64,000 bases of DNA, taken from contig NZ_FSRT01000003.1 in NCBI RefSeq assembly GCF_900143015.1, positions 248,001 through 312,000 on the forward strand, given 5' to 3'. Position numbers and translations under genes: made by a program. This DNA comes from Fibrobacter sp. UWB11. Lineage in GTDB: Bacteria > Fibrobacterota > Fibrobacteria > Fibrobacterales > Fibrobacteraceae. The notes under the pieces were generated by a model. That model searched no databases and had not been told where the DNA came from. It was given only the letters and a program-made list of their open reading frames with translations. Shown here one piece after another: positions 19,012 through 26,126 of this stretch; positions within the stretch are counted from its first letter, which is position 1, and each line of letters opens with the position of its first letter.

Positions 19012-19986
19012 CTACAAGCTTGCGAGAAGCGCAATCAACCCCAAGAACATCCCGATTTTCACGGCAGTTTGGGCACGCCTGTAATTTTTCTTGTGCGCCT
19101 GATAAAGCACATAGGCAAAGCAAGGCGTGAGCATTATAGCTGTAATATACAAGAACAGCGGTTGCATGCCCAAGAAGAACACCGGGATAGGTAGAGAAAT
19201 CCAAGTAAAGAGGACAATCGCTCCAGCAAGACGCCTTGCAGTTGCGGCACCTGCTATAAGCGGGAACGTCATAATGCCCGCCTTGAGGTCGCCGGTTTCG
19301 TCTTCCAAATCCTTATAAATTTCACGAGCCAACGTCAGCAGGAAAGCAAAACCAATTGCAGGGAAAATACCGGAAACAAAATTCTCGGGAAACGGGTGCA
19401 AAAAGCTGTAGAAATACAGTAGAGCAAAGAACAAAGGAGTGGTGCAGAGAATCGCAACCGTCATATTCTTTATAAGCGGAATATGCTTGAGCCACCTGTT
19501 GTAAGCAATCAGGAGCGCACCGAGAAGCACGAAAAACCAAAGTGGAGATGTAGCGGCAACAAAGCCGTTCAAAACTTTATCGGAATTGTAGATAACATTT
19601 AATTTATCAATCTGAATCTCGATTGTTCCGAGATTCTGCAAAATAGCATTAAGGAGTCCACAGAATAACATCAACGCAAGCATGGCAATCCAAGCCCTGC
19701 GCGCAGCCTTTACCGAAACTTTCCCAGTTACAAGCGGACGTTCCGGACGGTTCATCTTGTCACTTTCCAAATCCAGAATGTCGTTCTGGATATTCGCAAA
19801 GCCAATGGCAAAAGCAAAACCAAGCGCCTGCACTACCCATCCAAGGCGAAATTCGGATTCGCCATACGAAACCATTACAAAGTAAGGATAACTCGCCCCA
19901 AGCAATTCATAACCGATAAGCAACGTAATCACGGCAATTACGATATTTACAGGGCGGGTCATTTTGAGAAGGGCTGCAAGCATCAC
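19012..19986 (-). CDS. UbiA-family prenyltransferase
   Basis: A 324-residue polytopic membrane protein with about eight to nine hydrophobic helices. Both Asp-rich motifs for Mg-prenyl-diphosphate binding are present: NDILDLESDKMNRPERP near residue 65 and KDLEDETGDLKAG near residue 224. The family moves an isoprenoid chain onto an aromatic ring or polar head group. NRPERPL and the motif spacing fit the MenA/geranylgeranylglycerol-phosphate synthase side of the family, but the acceptor cannot be told from sequence. It stands alone. Its prenyl donor could come from the IspA encoded at 38315. Confidence 0.88.
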   Translation of the reverse strand: MMLAALLKMTRPVNIVIAVITLLIGYELLGASYPYFVMVSYGESEFRLGWVVQALGFAFAIGFANIQNDILDLESDKMNRPERPLVTGKVSVKAARRAWIAMLALMLFCGLLNAILQNLGTIEIQIDKLNVIYNSDKVLNGFVAATSPLWFFVLLGALLIAYNRWLKHIPLIKNMTVAILCTTPLFFALLYFYSFLHPFPENFVSGIFPAIGFAFLLTLAREIYKDLEDETGDLKAGIMTFPLIAGAATARRLAGAIVLFTWISLPIPVFFLGMQPLFLYITAIMLTPCFAYVLYQAHKKNYRRAQTAVKIGMFLGLIALLASL

Positions 19987-20007
19987 CTACAAATATACAA
20001 ATATTGC

Positions 20008-21384
20008 TTATCTGTACTTCAATTCAGGGTGCGCTTCGTAGTACGCATTCTTAAAGGCATACATGCGCTCATCGGCAAGTCGCATCGCCTTGCGAATGTC
20101 CTTCTTGCCATAACAAGAGCCTATCGAGAAACGGACATCTTCTGTTTTTCCCGACAAGAAATGGACTCGAGCAAGACGGTTCTGCAATTCGTCTTCTTCA
20201 ATTGCGGGGATAAGAATCATAAATTCGTCACCACCCGCACGGTACACATCGCCATCATGGAATACTGCCTGCAAAATCGAGGCCGCCGAGCACAACATTG
20301 TATCGCCAGCACTATGGCCTTGGTCGTCGTTCACACGCTTAAGCCCATTCAAATCTGCAAAAAGCACAGCCACCGGCACAGGTTCGTGACCTGCGACAAT
20401 TTCGTCAACACGGTTGTTCATCACATTTCTGTTCTTAACGCCCGTCAACGAGTCTATTGTACTCATAATTTCAAGTTTGTTCAAAAGCTGATAACTTGCA
20501 ATTTCAGAAGCAAGGAAGAACGTCGTCACTTCGAGAGTTTCCTTAATCTTCATTACATCGTCAACATTGAAATTGATGACCCACATGTAACCGAGATGTT
20601 GTTTACCATGCCGGAGCGAGAAAAGCACCACACTATGGACTCCGGCCTGTTTGAGCGATTCTGCCCAAATCGGGTTTTGCTCACGCAGCTTTTCCATATC
20701 GCGTTCATCTTTTATGATAATACACGTGCTACCCGCAAGCGTATCCGGCCACGTTTTAGCCACATTGTAAAAGTCATTGATGTAGCGCGACATCGGGAAC
20801 AAGCCCCTCCCTTCGCGAAGCGATTCCGCAAAGTTCGTACAGCTACGCTTTTCATCATCCACCAGCAAAATGCAGCAATGGCCGGCACCACAAATATCGC
20901 AAATGTCCCCCACAACTTCCTGGAACGCACTCCTCACGTCTTCCGAGCCACGCAGTTTGATGCAAGACTTCAACACATTAGAGGCCGTTTCCGCAGACAG
21001 GTCCGCCATTGCAGAAGAATCCGCCTTGGGGGCGACATCATAACAATAAAAGCAATAACCAATATTTTCTTGGTCAGAATCCAGCGGCAACAGGAACATA
21101 TTGAGCCACAGATTCATCATGTAGAGATTGACATAAGCATGAAGCGGTCTGTTTTCACGAATACAGCAGCAGCAATGCTCTTCAAAATTCGGATTTTTCG
21201 GGAAACATGCTTCATACGGACAGCCAGGCACAAAAGGATGATGTGTCAAGGCTTCGATATCTTCACAATGCGCCTTGTTGCCAGCAACAACGCGGATATT
21301 CCCATAGGAACCGTCTGGGAAAAACTCGACCGAAACGACACAGGCCTTCCCTCTGTGGTGCGATAATAAGCTATCAAAATCCAT
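20008..21384 (-). CDS. Diguanylate cyclase with Cys-rich N-terminal sensor and GAF-like domain
   Basis: A 458-residue cytoplasmic protein. The C-terminal GGDEF domain (about residues 305-455) has the intact active site RAGGDEFMIL near residue 380 and the GTP-binding FADLNGLKRVND. The position of the inhibitory RxxD site reads FHDG, so product feedback is not expected. Residues about 130-290 fit a GAF domain. The N-terminal 120 residues are cysteine-rich (CPYEACFPKN; EEHCCCCIREN; GYCFYCYD), which could bind metal or respond to redox; this is inference. The opposite strand is open for 445 codons here, but the GGDEF motif settles the coding strand. Confidence 0.92.
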   Translation of the reverse strand: MDFDSLLSHHRGKACVVSVEFFPDGSYGNIRVVAGNKAHCEDIEALTHHPFVPGCPYEACFPKNPNFEEHCCCCIRENRPLHAYVNLYMMNLWLNMFLLPLDSDQENIGYCFYCYDVAPKADSSAMADLSAETASNVLKSCIKLRGSEDVRSAFQEVVGDICDICGAGHCCILLVDDEKRSCTNFAESLREGRGLFPMSRYINDFYNVAKTWPDTLAGSTCIIIKDERDMEKLREQNPIWAESLKQAGVHSVVLFSLRHGKQHLGYMWVINFNVDDVMKIKETLEVTTFFLASEIASYQLLNKLEIMSTIDSLTGVKNRNVMNNRVDEIVAGHEPVPVAVLFADLNGLKRVNDDQGHSAGDTMLCSAASILQAVFHDGDVYRAGGDEFMILIPAIEEDELQNRLARVHFLSGKTEDVRFSIGSCYGKKDIRKAMRLADERMYAFKNAYYEAHPELKYR

Positions 21385-21552
21385 GTGGATGTCCCCTCTT
21401 TAATCGACAGGTATTTACTAATATATATCTTTTTATTTAGAATATACCGCCTCGCAGACGCCCCTAAGCCCAAAACACGCAATTTTGGCCATATTTTCGG
21501 TGTTTTTTCGACAACACATCCTTTTCAAACAGGCAAAAACTATATTCTGCAC

Positions 21553-21795
21553 ATGAAATTTGCGGCAATCCTCGTATTAAGCCTCTCGCTACTGATCACA
21601 AGCACATTTGCCGTGTCGCTTACACCTCCGCAGGTTTATGCCGTAAAAGAAGACCGCTCGATGGCATCGAATATAGACACATCAAACACATTCTCCCCTT
21701 TAAAAGCTTTAGTTGCAGGAACCTCTATTGGACTTACTATAGGCGGACTCGGGATGATGGGCCTAGGAATTACCGGCATGGTATGGTCATTCTAA
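21553..21795 (+). CDS. Small secreted or membrane-associated protein
   Basis: An 80-residue protein starting at ATG 21553 with a clear signal peptide (KFAAILVLSLSLLITSTFAVS). After it comes a polar stretch of about 30 residues and a C-terminal Gly-rich hydrophobic segment (LVAGTSIGLTIGGLGMMGLG) resembling a glycine-zipper membrane helix. A longer in-frame start exists at 21385, but it would bury the signal sequence inside the protein. A bidirectional terminator begins two bases after the stop. Function unknown. Confidence 0.65.
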   Translation: MKFAAILVLSLSLLITSTFAVSLTPPQVYAVKEDRSMASNIDTSNTFSPLKALVAGTSIGLTIGGLGMMGLGITGMVWSF

Positions 21796-21796
21796 C

Positions 21797-21831
21797 AAAA
21801 AAAGCACTCCGCAATTGCGAAGCGCTTTTTT
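21797..21831. terminator. Bidirectional terminator between convergent genes
   Basis: An outer stem AAAAAAGC / GCTTTTTT encloses an inner palindrome CGCAATTGCG. It lies between the small secreted protein gene (+) and the lipoprotein gene ending at 21853 (-), and can serve both. Confidence 0.85.
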
Positions 21832-21852
21832 ACATTACTTGTTTGTTGGAGA

Positions 21853-22758
21853 TTATTTGTTGCCGCTACGGAGTTTAGAACCAACAGCGCGGAGAATATC
21901 CTTGACCTGTTTTTCGCTAATCGTAGAAGTTTCGCCACTCTTAGCAAGGCCCGTTGCGTTGTGGAAATTCTTCAGCACATCAACGCACTCTGCCGATGCA
22001 AGAATATCTTGGTCGTAAAGTTCGAAGTTAAAGAAGTCATCCGTTTCGCCACTATCAAATTCGTCTTGATAATTCTTGAACGCCTTAGAGCAATCGGCCT
22101 TATTATAAGCATAAAGGAAATCATGCTTGACAGTGCAAGTCTTGCCCGCATAAGAAAGCGTGTAATTAATGGATGTTTCCGAATGGGAGACATAAGCCAT
22201 TTCAAGACCTTGGATGCTAATCTTATCGCATTCCATCTTCACAGAAGACTTCGGGACCTTGGCGATTTGAGACATCGTTTCTTGCATTTCGCCAAAATTC
22301 TGGAATAGACACGGCGTGTTGATATAAATAACTTCATTATAATAAGGATCTTCGAGCACAACGCCTTCGATGAGCGCATTGTTCACAGTCGAGGCCTTAT
22401 AGAAGTTTCCATTCGGGAACGATTCCCCTGCAATAGTCTTAAAAGCATAAACGTTTGAACCAGCACCATCGCCCAAATCAATTTGCGCCTTATCATCATC
22501 GGACTTTGTTATAGAACCACGCTGAGTCGTCGTTTTCCATACAGGCTCATTTGCATATGCCGTGCAAGACGCTTTAACAATATCCAAAGTTCCATCGGCA
22601 GCATAATTAAATTCGCCCATTTGAGTTACAATGAAACCTGTCGGGAGAGTCGGTGTCGGAGGGCCCGGGACTGCCGCCGTAGCGCTATTATCAGAAGATG
22701 ATAAACAACCTGTCAATGCTAAAGTTGCGGCGGGAAGGAGAGCCAAGAGCTTTTTCAT
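21853..22758 (-). CDS. Lipoprotein of unknown function
   Basis: A 301-residue exported lipoprotein. The signal sequence ends in a lipobox (LALTGC, Cys18), followed by a Ser/Asp/Asn-rich stretch and a Pro/Thr-rich linker (PGPPTPTLPTG). Four further cysteines (in KASCTAY, NTPCLFQ, KMECDK and GKTCTV) could form disulfides. The body looks beta-rich. I do not recognise a family. It is a single gene, closed by the bidirectional terminator downstream. Confidence 0.75.
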   Translation of the reverse strand: MKKLLALLPAATLALTGCLSSSDNSATAAVPGPPTPTLPTGFIVTQMGEFNYAADGTLDIVKASCTAYANEPVWKTTTQRGSITKSDDDKAQIDLGDGAGSNVYAFKTIAGESFPNGNFYKASTVNNALIEGVVLEDPYYNEVIYINTPCLFQNFGEMQETMSQIAKVPKSSVKMECDKISIQGLEMAYVSHSETSINYTLSYAGKTCTVKHDFLYAYNKADCSKAFKNYQDEFDSGETDDFFNFELYDQDILASAECVDVLKNFHNATGLAKSGETSTISEKQVKDILRAVGSKLRSGNK

Positions 22759-22897
22759 ATAATCCTCTTTATTAAATTGTCTTTACCAATGTATATTAAT
22801 TTTATGATTCCCGTATCAGTTTGATTGTATTTATTCTCAAAATACAATCTTTGTCTGAAACAGACCATCTTTTGCCAAAAATTTTTGCATAAAAAGT

Positions 22898-22921
22898 AAA
22901 ACCCGCACTAAGGCGGGTTTT
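22898..22921 (-). terminator. Rho-independent terminator after the BatC-like pair
   Basis: A perfect 9-pair inverted repeat (AAAACCCGC / GCGGGTTTT) with a 6-base loop; on the minus strand it is followed by a T-rich run. It lies about 100 bases past the stop of the 23023-23736 gene. Confidence 0.8.
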
Positions 22922-22934
22922 AAAGTTTGTTTTC

Positions 22935-23046
22935 GCGACATTCGCCTTACCAGCTTTGCGCAGGCGCAAGACTCTGCGCCTCGGTCATGCCGGCAAGCAA
23001 GCTTGCCGTCGCGACTCTCGGCTTACCAGTCTTTGGCAGGGCGGAC
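22935..23046. repeat. Imperfect duplication of the 3' end of the adjacent gene
   Basis: The segment 22935-22970 resembles 23011-23046 (shared GCGAC..TCG.CTTACCAG.CTTTG, about three quarters identical). The second copy contains the last codons and stop of the 23023-23736 gene; the first lies beyond the stop and keeps a TAA at the equivalent place. Between them lies a 41-base segment (22980-23020) that has a relative at 44807-44847. Confidence 0.55.
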
Positions 23047-23736
23047 TTGGCCGCGGACGGGTTTCCAAGGCTTGCGTTCGCCGTTTTGTTCGTCAAAGTC
23101 CTTGAGGAGCTGGGCAGCTTCTTCAGGAGTCAACTCACCAGGCGCAAGCGGCTGCGGTTGTTCTTGATCGGAACCGTTGCTATCGCTGGAATTGCCTTCG
23201 GACTGTTCGGGCTGTTGCTGTTCACCAGAACCGCCATTGCTATCGGAACTTTGCTGTTGGCTGTCGCTAGATTGACCATTCTGACCTTGATTCTGTTGAT
23301 CCTGATTTTGGTCATTCTGGGCGCTAGAAGAACTCTGGTCACCATTTTGATTCTGGTTCTGATCCTGATTTTGGTCCTGATTATTTTGGTCTTGATTCTG
23401 GTCGTTCTTAGGATCGTTTTTCTTATTTTCGTTCTTCTGCTCATCCTTCGCTTCGTGAATGCGATCGAGGAGCATCTGCAATTTTTGATCGTTCGGATAA
23501 TATTGCAAGCCTTCGTTACAAGTAATTTCTGCAGTAGGCAAACGATTTTCAATATACTGGAACGCAGCATCGCCATAGTATGCAGAAGCCGACTTCGGAG
23601 CCGCGAATGCAACCACCGCAAAAAGCAATACAAAGCCCAACGCTACAGAGATCCTTCGACTCCGCCTAACGGCTCCGCTCAGGATGACACAATTCTCTCG
23701 TCTCTCGTCTTTCGTCTTTCGTCTCAGCATAGCCAT
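23023..23736 (-). CDS. Exported Q/N-rich TPR-like protein (BatC-like), with repeat-derived N-terminus
   Basis: A 237-residue protein. GGAGGTGA lies just before the ATG, and the upstream stop and this start share one base (TAATG), so the start at 23736 is well supported. The signal-like hydrophobic stretch (ALGFVLLFAVVAFA) begins only at about residue 33. The 30 residues before it are encoded by a heptamer array and by a copy of the dispersed palindromic repeat (residues about 17-28). A TPR-like unit (residues about 50-85) is followed by about 90 residues almost wholly Gln, Asn, Asp and Ser. Together with the upstream TPR gene it resembles BatC-type proteins of Bacteroidota-like aerotolerance loci; that is inference and no VWA-domain genes are adjacent. 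Confidence 0.75.
   Translation of the reverse strand: MAMLRRKTKDERRENCVILSGAVRRSRRISVALGFVLLFAVVAFAAPKSASAYYGDAAFQYIENRLPTAEITCNEGLQYYPNDQKLQMLLDRIHEAKDEQKNENKKNDPKNDQNQDQNNQDQNQDQNQNQNGDQSSSSAQNDQNQDQQNQGQNGQSSDSQQQSSDSNGGSGEQQQPEQSEGNSSDSNGSDQEQPQPLAPGELTPEEAAQLLKDFDEQNGERKPWKPVRGQVRPAKDW
23651..23688. repeat. Dispersed palindromic repeat, copy inside a coding region
   Basis: ATCCTTCGACTCC, a short variable part, then GGCTCCGCTCAGGATGAC. The same ends occur between genes at 47824-47874 and in related form at 34220-34314. Here the copy lies in frame near the 5' end of the BatC-like gene. Confidence 0.75.
23694..23725. repeat. Heptanucleotide tandem array near a start codon
   Basis: Four 7-base units (TCTCTCG twice, TCTTTCG twice) plus a partial fifth, encoding residues about 4-14 of the BatC-like protein. 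Seven is not a multiple of three, so gain or loss of a unit would shift the reading frame. Confidence 0.8.
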
Positions 23737-24491
23737 TAGATCACCTCCAAATCGTTGTCGGTGTTGCTAGCGTCAATCTTGGCCTTGGGCTTACGACCGG
23801 CCTTGATTTCAATAATGTCATCAATGCGTTGCACGTGACCGCTCAACTGGCTTGCAGTTTCATCTTCAGCAATCAAGTTCTCGAGCATTTGCTTGCCTTC
23901 GGCATACTTGCCATCCTTGCAAAGCTGGAGAGCACGAGCCAAAACTTGTTTTGCCTTATCGCTCAGCGGAGGTTGTTTCTGGTCGTTCTGATTCTGGTTC
24001 TGGTCCTTGTTTTCTTTTTGCTTGTCGAGTTCTTCCTTGAGCTTGCGCTGGACAATTTCGACGTTCTTCTTTGCATTTTCAAAATCGTTGTCGAGGTCAA
24101 TCGCCTTTTTCAAGTAAGCGACAGATTCACGCCAAGCGGCAATGCGGGCACTCGGTTCTTGAGCTTTTTCGCCAACACGGAAATGCGTATTCGCCAAATT
24201 GTAGGCAGCCTTGGCGGCCATTGCCTTATCGGGCATGCGCACGGCACTTTCGAGTTCCTTCTTGGCCTCTTCGAAATTCCCGAGCTTGTACTGGCACGTC
24301 CCAATGTTATAAAAGAGCAATGGATTTGCAGGTTCCTCTTGCCTAGCTTTCATATATTTTTCAAGCGCACCGGCATAATCACCAGCGGCATAAAGCTTAT
24401 TGCCATCGTTGATAGGTCTTGCAAAACCCACCACGACCATAAGCATCATCAAAGAACATGTCTTAAAAACAGTAGAAATTCGCATATTCAA
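23736..24491 (-). CDS. TPR protein, BatC-like
   Basis: A 251-residue protein with an N-terminal signal sequence (STVFKTCSLMMLMVVVGFARP). Three or more tetratricopeptide repeats follow (GNKLYAAGDYAGALEKYMKA; FYNIGTCQYKLGNFEEAKKE; ESVAYLKKAIDLDNDFENAK), then a Lys/Asn/Gln linker and another helical pair (LQLCKDGKYAEGKQMLENL). The layout of periplasmic TPRs with a Gln/Asn-rich linker fits BatC of aerotolerance operons, though I cannot exclude a generic TPR scaffold. It overlaps the next Q/N-rich gene by one base and has a strong ribosome site for it at its own 3' end, so both are made together. Confidence 0.78.
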   Translation of the reverse strand: MNMRISTVFKTCSLMMLMVVVGFARPINDGNKLYAAGDYAGALEKYMKARQEEPANPLLFYNIGTCQYKLGNFEEAKKELESAVRMPDKAMAAKAAYNLANTHFRVGEKAQEPSARIAAWRESVAYLKKAIDLDNDFENAKKNVEIVQRKLKEELDKQKENKDQNQNQNDQKQPPLSDKAKQVLARALQLCKDGKYAEGKQMLENLIAEDETASQLSGHVQRIDDIIEIKAGRKPKAKIDASNTDNDLEVI

Positions 24492-24536
24492 CTTCTTCGG
24501 CTTTTTTCGAACACCAATATATCAAATTTCAACTTC

Positions 24537-26126
24537 TCAGAGTAATTTTGCAGGGGCCGCAACAATATATTTTCCAAAATTACGTACAGTAAACCCTTGC
24601 TGTTCAAACATTGAAAGTCTGGAATCCTTATTTTCCAAGAGATAAATCGCATGACTATCCACTCTGTTCATATCAAATGTAAAGACATAGCGATCAAATT
24701 CGTGCACGTAGAGGAACGCACTCGGGAAATTGATATAGCGAACCGTCGATAGGTACGAATTTAAATCCACCTTGCCATAAAAAAGCACACGGGGATAGCT
24801 CACGTTCGGGTCTACATAAATTTTGCCACCGGGTCTCACCAAAGATTGAGCAAAGTCCATTGCATCGCCAACGCCTTCGCAGAAATTCGAAGCAATTTGA
24901 TCTTTGTACTTTGTAAAATACTCCCTTTCGAAATTTGCAAAGCTCAAGAGGTACGCCACCAGCGGCACGTAAATCATCTTGGGATGGATATAGCTAAACG
25001 CCAAAATAATCCCCTGTGCAGCCATTACAATTATCGGGATGAAAATCAGGTTTACGCGGTTCACATTGACACTGATTAAAATGCCAATAGCAAATGCGGC
25101 AAGCAACCAAGCGAGCATAAAAACAGATAGTCCCAACTTGCGCGCACAAACATCACGGACCGCCTGCCAAATGTTTTCCACAAGTCCGACAAAGAAAAAC
25201 GCAAGCGTTACCGGATAGAAAAGCCCGAAATTTCTTATATAATTCCAAGGAAGTCCATCCGATTGATTTTTCAAGATGTTCCAGAGATTCATGAAATTTT
25301 CGGGAATCTTTTGGAACGAAATTTCGCTTGCTCTGAAATAGACCAGCTTGGGAATACTAATGAACGGCAAACGAATTTCGGCAATGACGCCCTTGTTCAC
25401 AAGCATGAAAAGTATGAGCGGTAGCGCAAGCATGGCGAGCACGCCAAGCGAAATCCACGTGTAACGATTATTGTTTATTGACTTTGTCCAAAGCCCATAA
25501 AGTACGTTTACCAAAACAATAAACGGAACTGCAATCCAGATAGTCGCATACGCATAAAGTGAAAGTCCATAAAACACAGCCGATGCAATCAGGAACTTTG
25601 GCTTTTCAAGACCTTTCACAAAAAAGAAAAGTCCGAACAGCACAAATCCCGGAGCCAAATTTGATTCAAGCGCCCAACGCGAAAGCATCACATGCCATGG
25701 AGAAATAGCAAGCAAGAATGTAGCCGCCAAAGCAATGCGAACGTTCGTAAAGCGGCGCATCAAATAGAAAACAGCCACAAGCGATAACAGCCCCACCAAG
25801 AGCATCGGCATGCGAATCACCCAGACATGCATGCCGAAAAGCGCAACAAACGGAATCATCAAATACGATTCAAGCGCATTCATGCCGGAACCCCAGGCAG
25901 TCAAATAAACCGGCAAGCGGTAGCCGTAAGAATCCGCCGCATGGTGCAAGAGCGTGTAGGCGTTATAAGCGGCAAAAGCCTCGTCTTGGTTGATATCGCC
26001 TGGCACAGAGCCAAACATATAGACTCGAGCAAAAATGCCAAGCAGCAAAACAATCGCCAAAACAATTTGCACAACCGTAACTTTGGCAACGTCGAACGAT
26101 TTCAGCCAACCAAGAACTTTGTTCAT
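24537..26126 (-). CDS. Integral membrane glycosyltransferase (ArnT/PMT-like, GT39/GT83 type)
   Basis: A 529-residue protein with about twelve hydrophobic helices. The first extracytoplasmic loop carries NQDEAFAAYNAY, where the DE pair matches the catalytic acidic motif of lipid-linked sugar transferases such as ArnT. MRRFTNVRIALAATFLLAISPWHVMLSRW is also typical of the family (given here only as a region near residue 125). I chose ATG 26126 because it forms TGATG with the upstream stop and has GAGGAAG before it; an in-frame ATG at 26159 would overlap the upstream gene by 34 bases. Likely role: moving a sugar from a polyprenyl-phosphate donor onto a surface glycan or protein. Confidence 0.82.
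   Translation of the reverse strand: MNKVLGWLKSFDVAKVTVVQIVLAIVLLLGIFARVYMFGSVPGDINQDEAFAAYNAYTLLHHAADSYGYRLPVYLTAWGSGMNALESYLMIPFVALFGMHVWVIRMPMLLVGLLSLVAVFYLMRRFTNVRIALAATFLLAISPWHVMLSRWALESNLAPGFVLFGLFFFVKGLEKPKFLIASAVFYGLSLYAYATIWIAVPFIVLVNVLYGLWTKSINNNRYTWISLGVLAMLALPLILFMLVNKGVIAEIRLPFISIPKLVYFRASEISFQKIPENFMNLWNILKNQSDGLPWNYIRNFGLFYPVTLAFFFVGLVENIWQAVRDVCARKLGLSVFMLAWLLAAFAIGILISVNVNRVNLIFIPIIVMAAQGIILAFSYIHPKMIYVPLVAYLLSFANFEREYFTKYKDQIASNFCEGVGDAMDFAQSLVRPGGKIYVDPNVSYPRVLFYGKVDLNSYLSTVRYINFPSAFLYVHEFDRYVFTFDMNRVDSHAIYLLENKDSRLSMFEQQGFTVRNFGKYIVAAPAKLL

Noticed and set aside
20029-21366. A 445-codon open frame on the plus strand
   Set aside because: It is the exact antisense of the diguanylate cyclase, whose GGDEF motif fixes the coding strand. 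Its product is His/Arg-rich with no domain.
22927-23739. A 270-codon frame encoding a Leu/Ile/Val-rich protein resembling a membrane protein
   Set aside because: It is the mirror of the Gln/Asn-rich tract of the BatC-like gene; antisense of CAG/AAT-type codons yields Leu and Ile.
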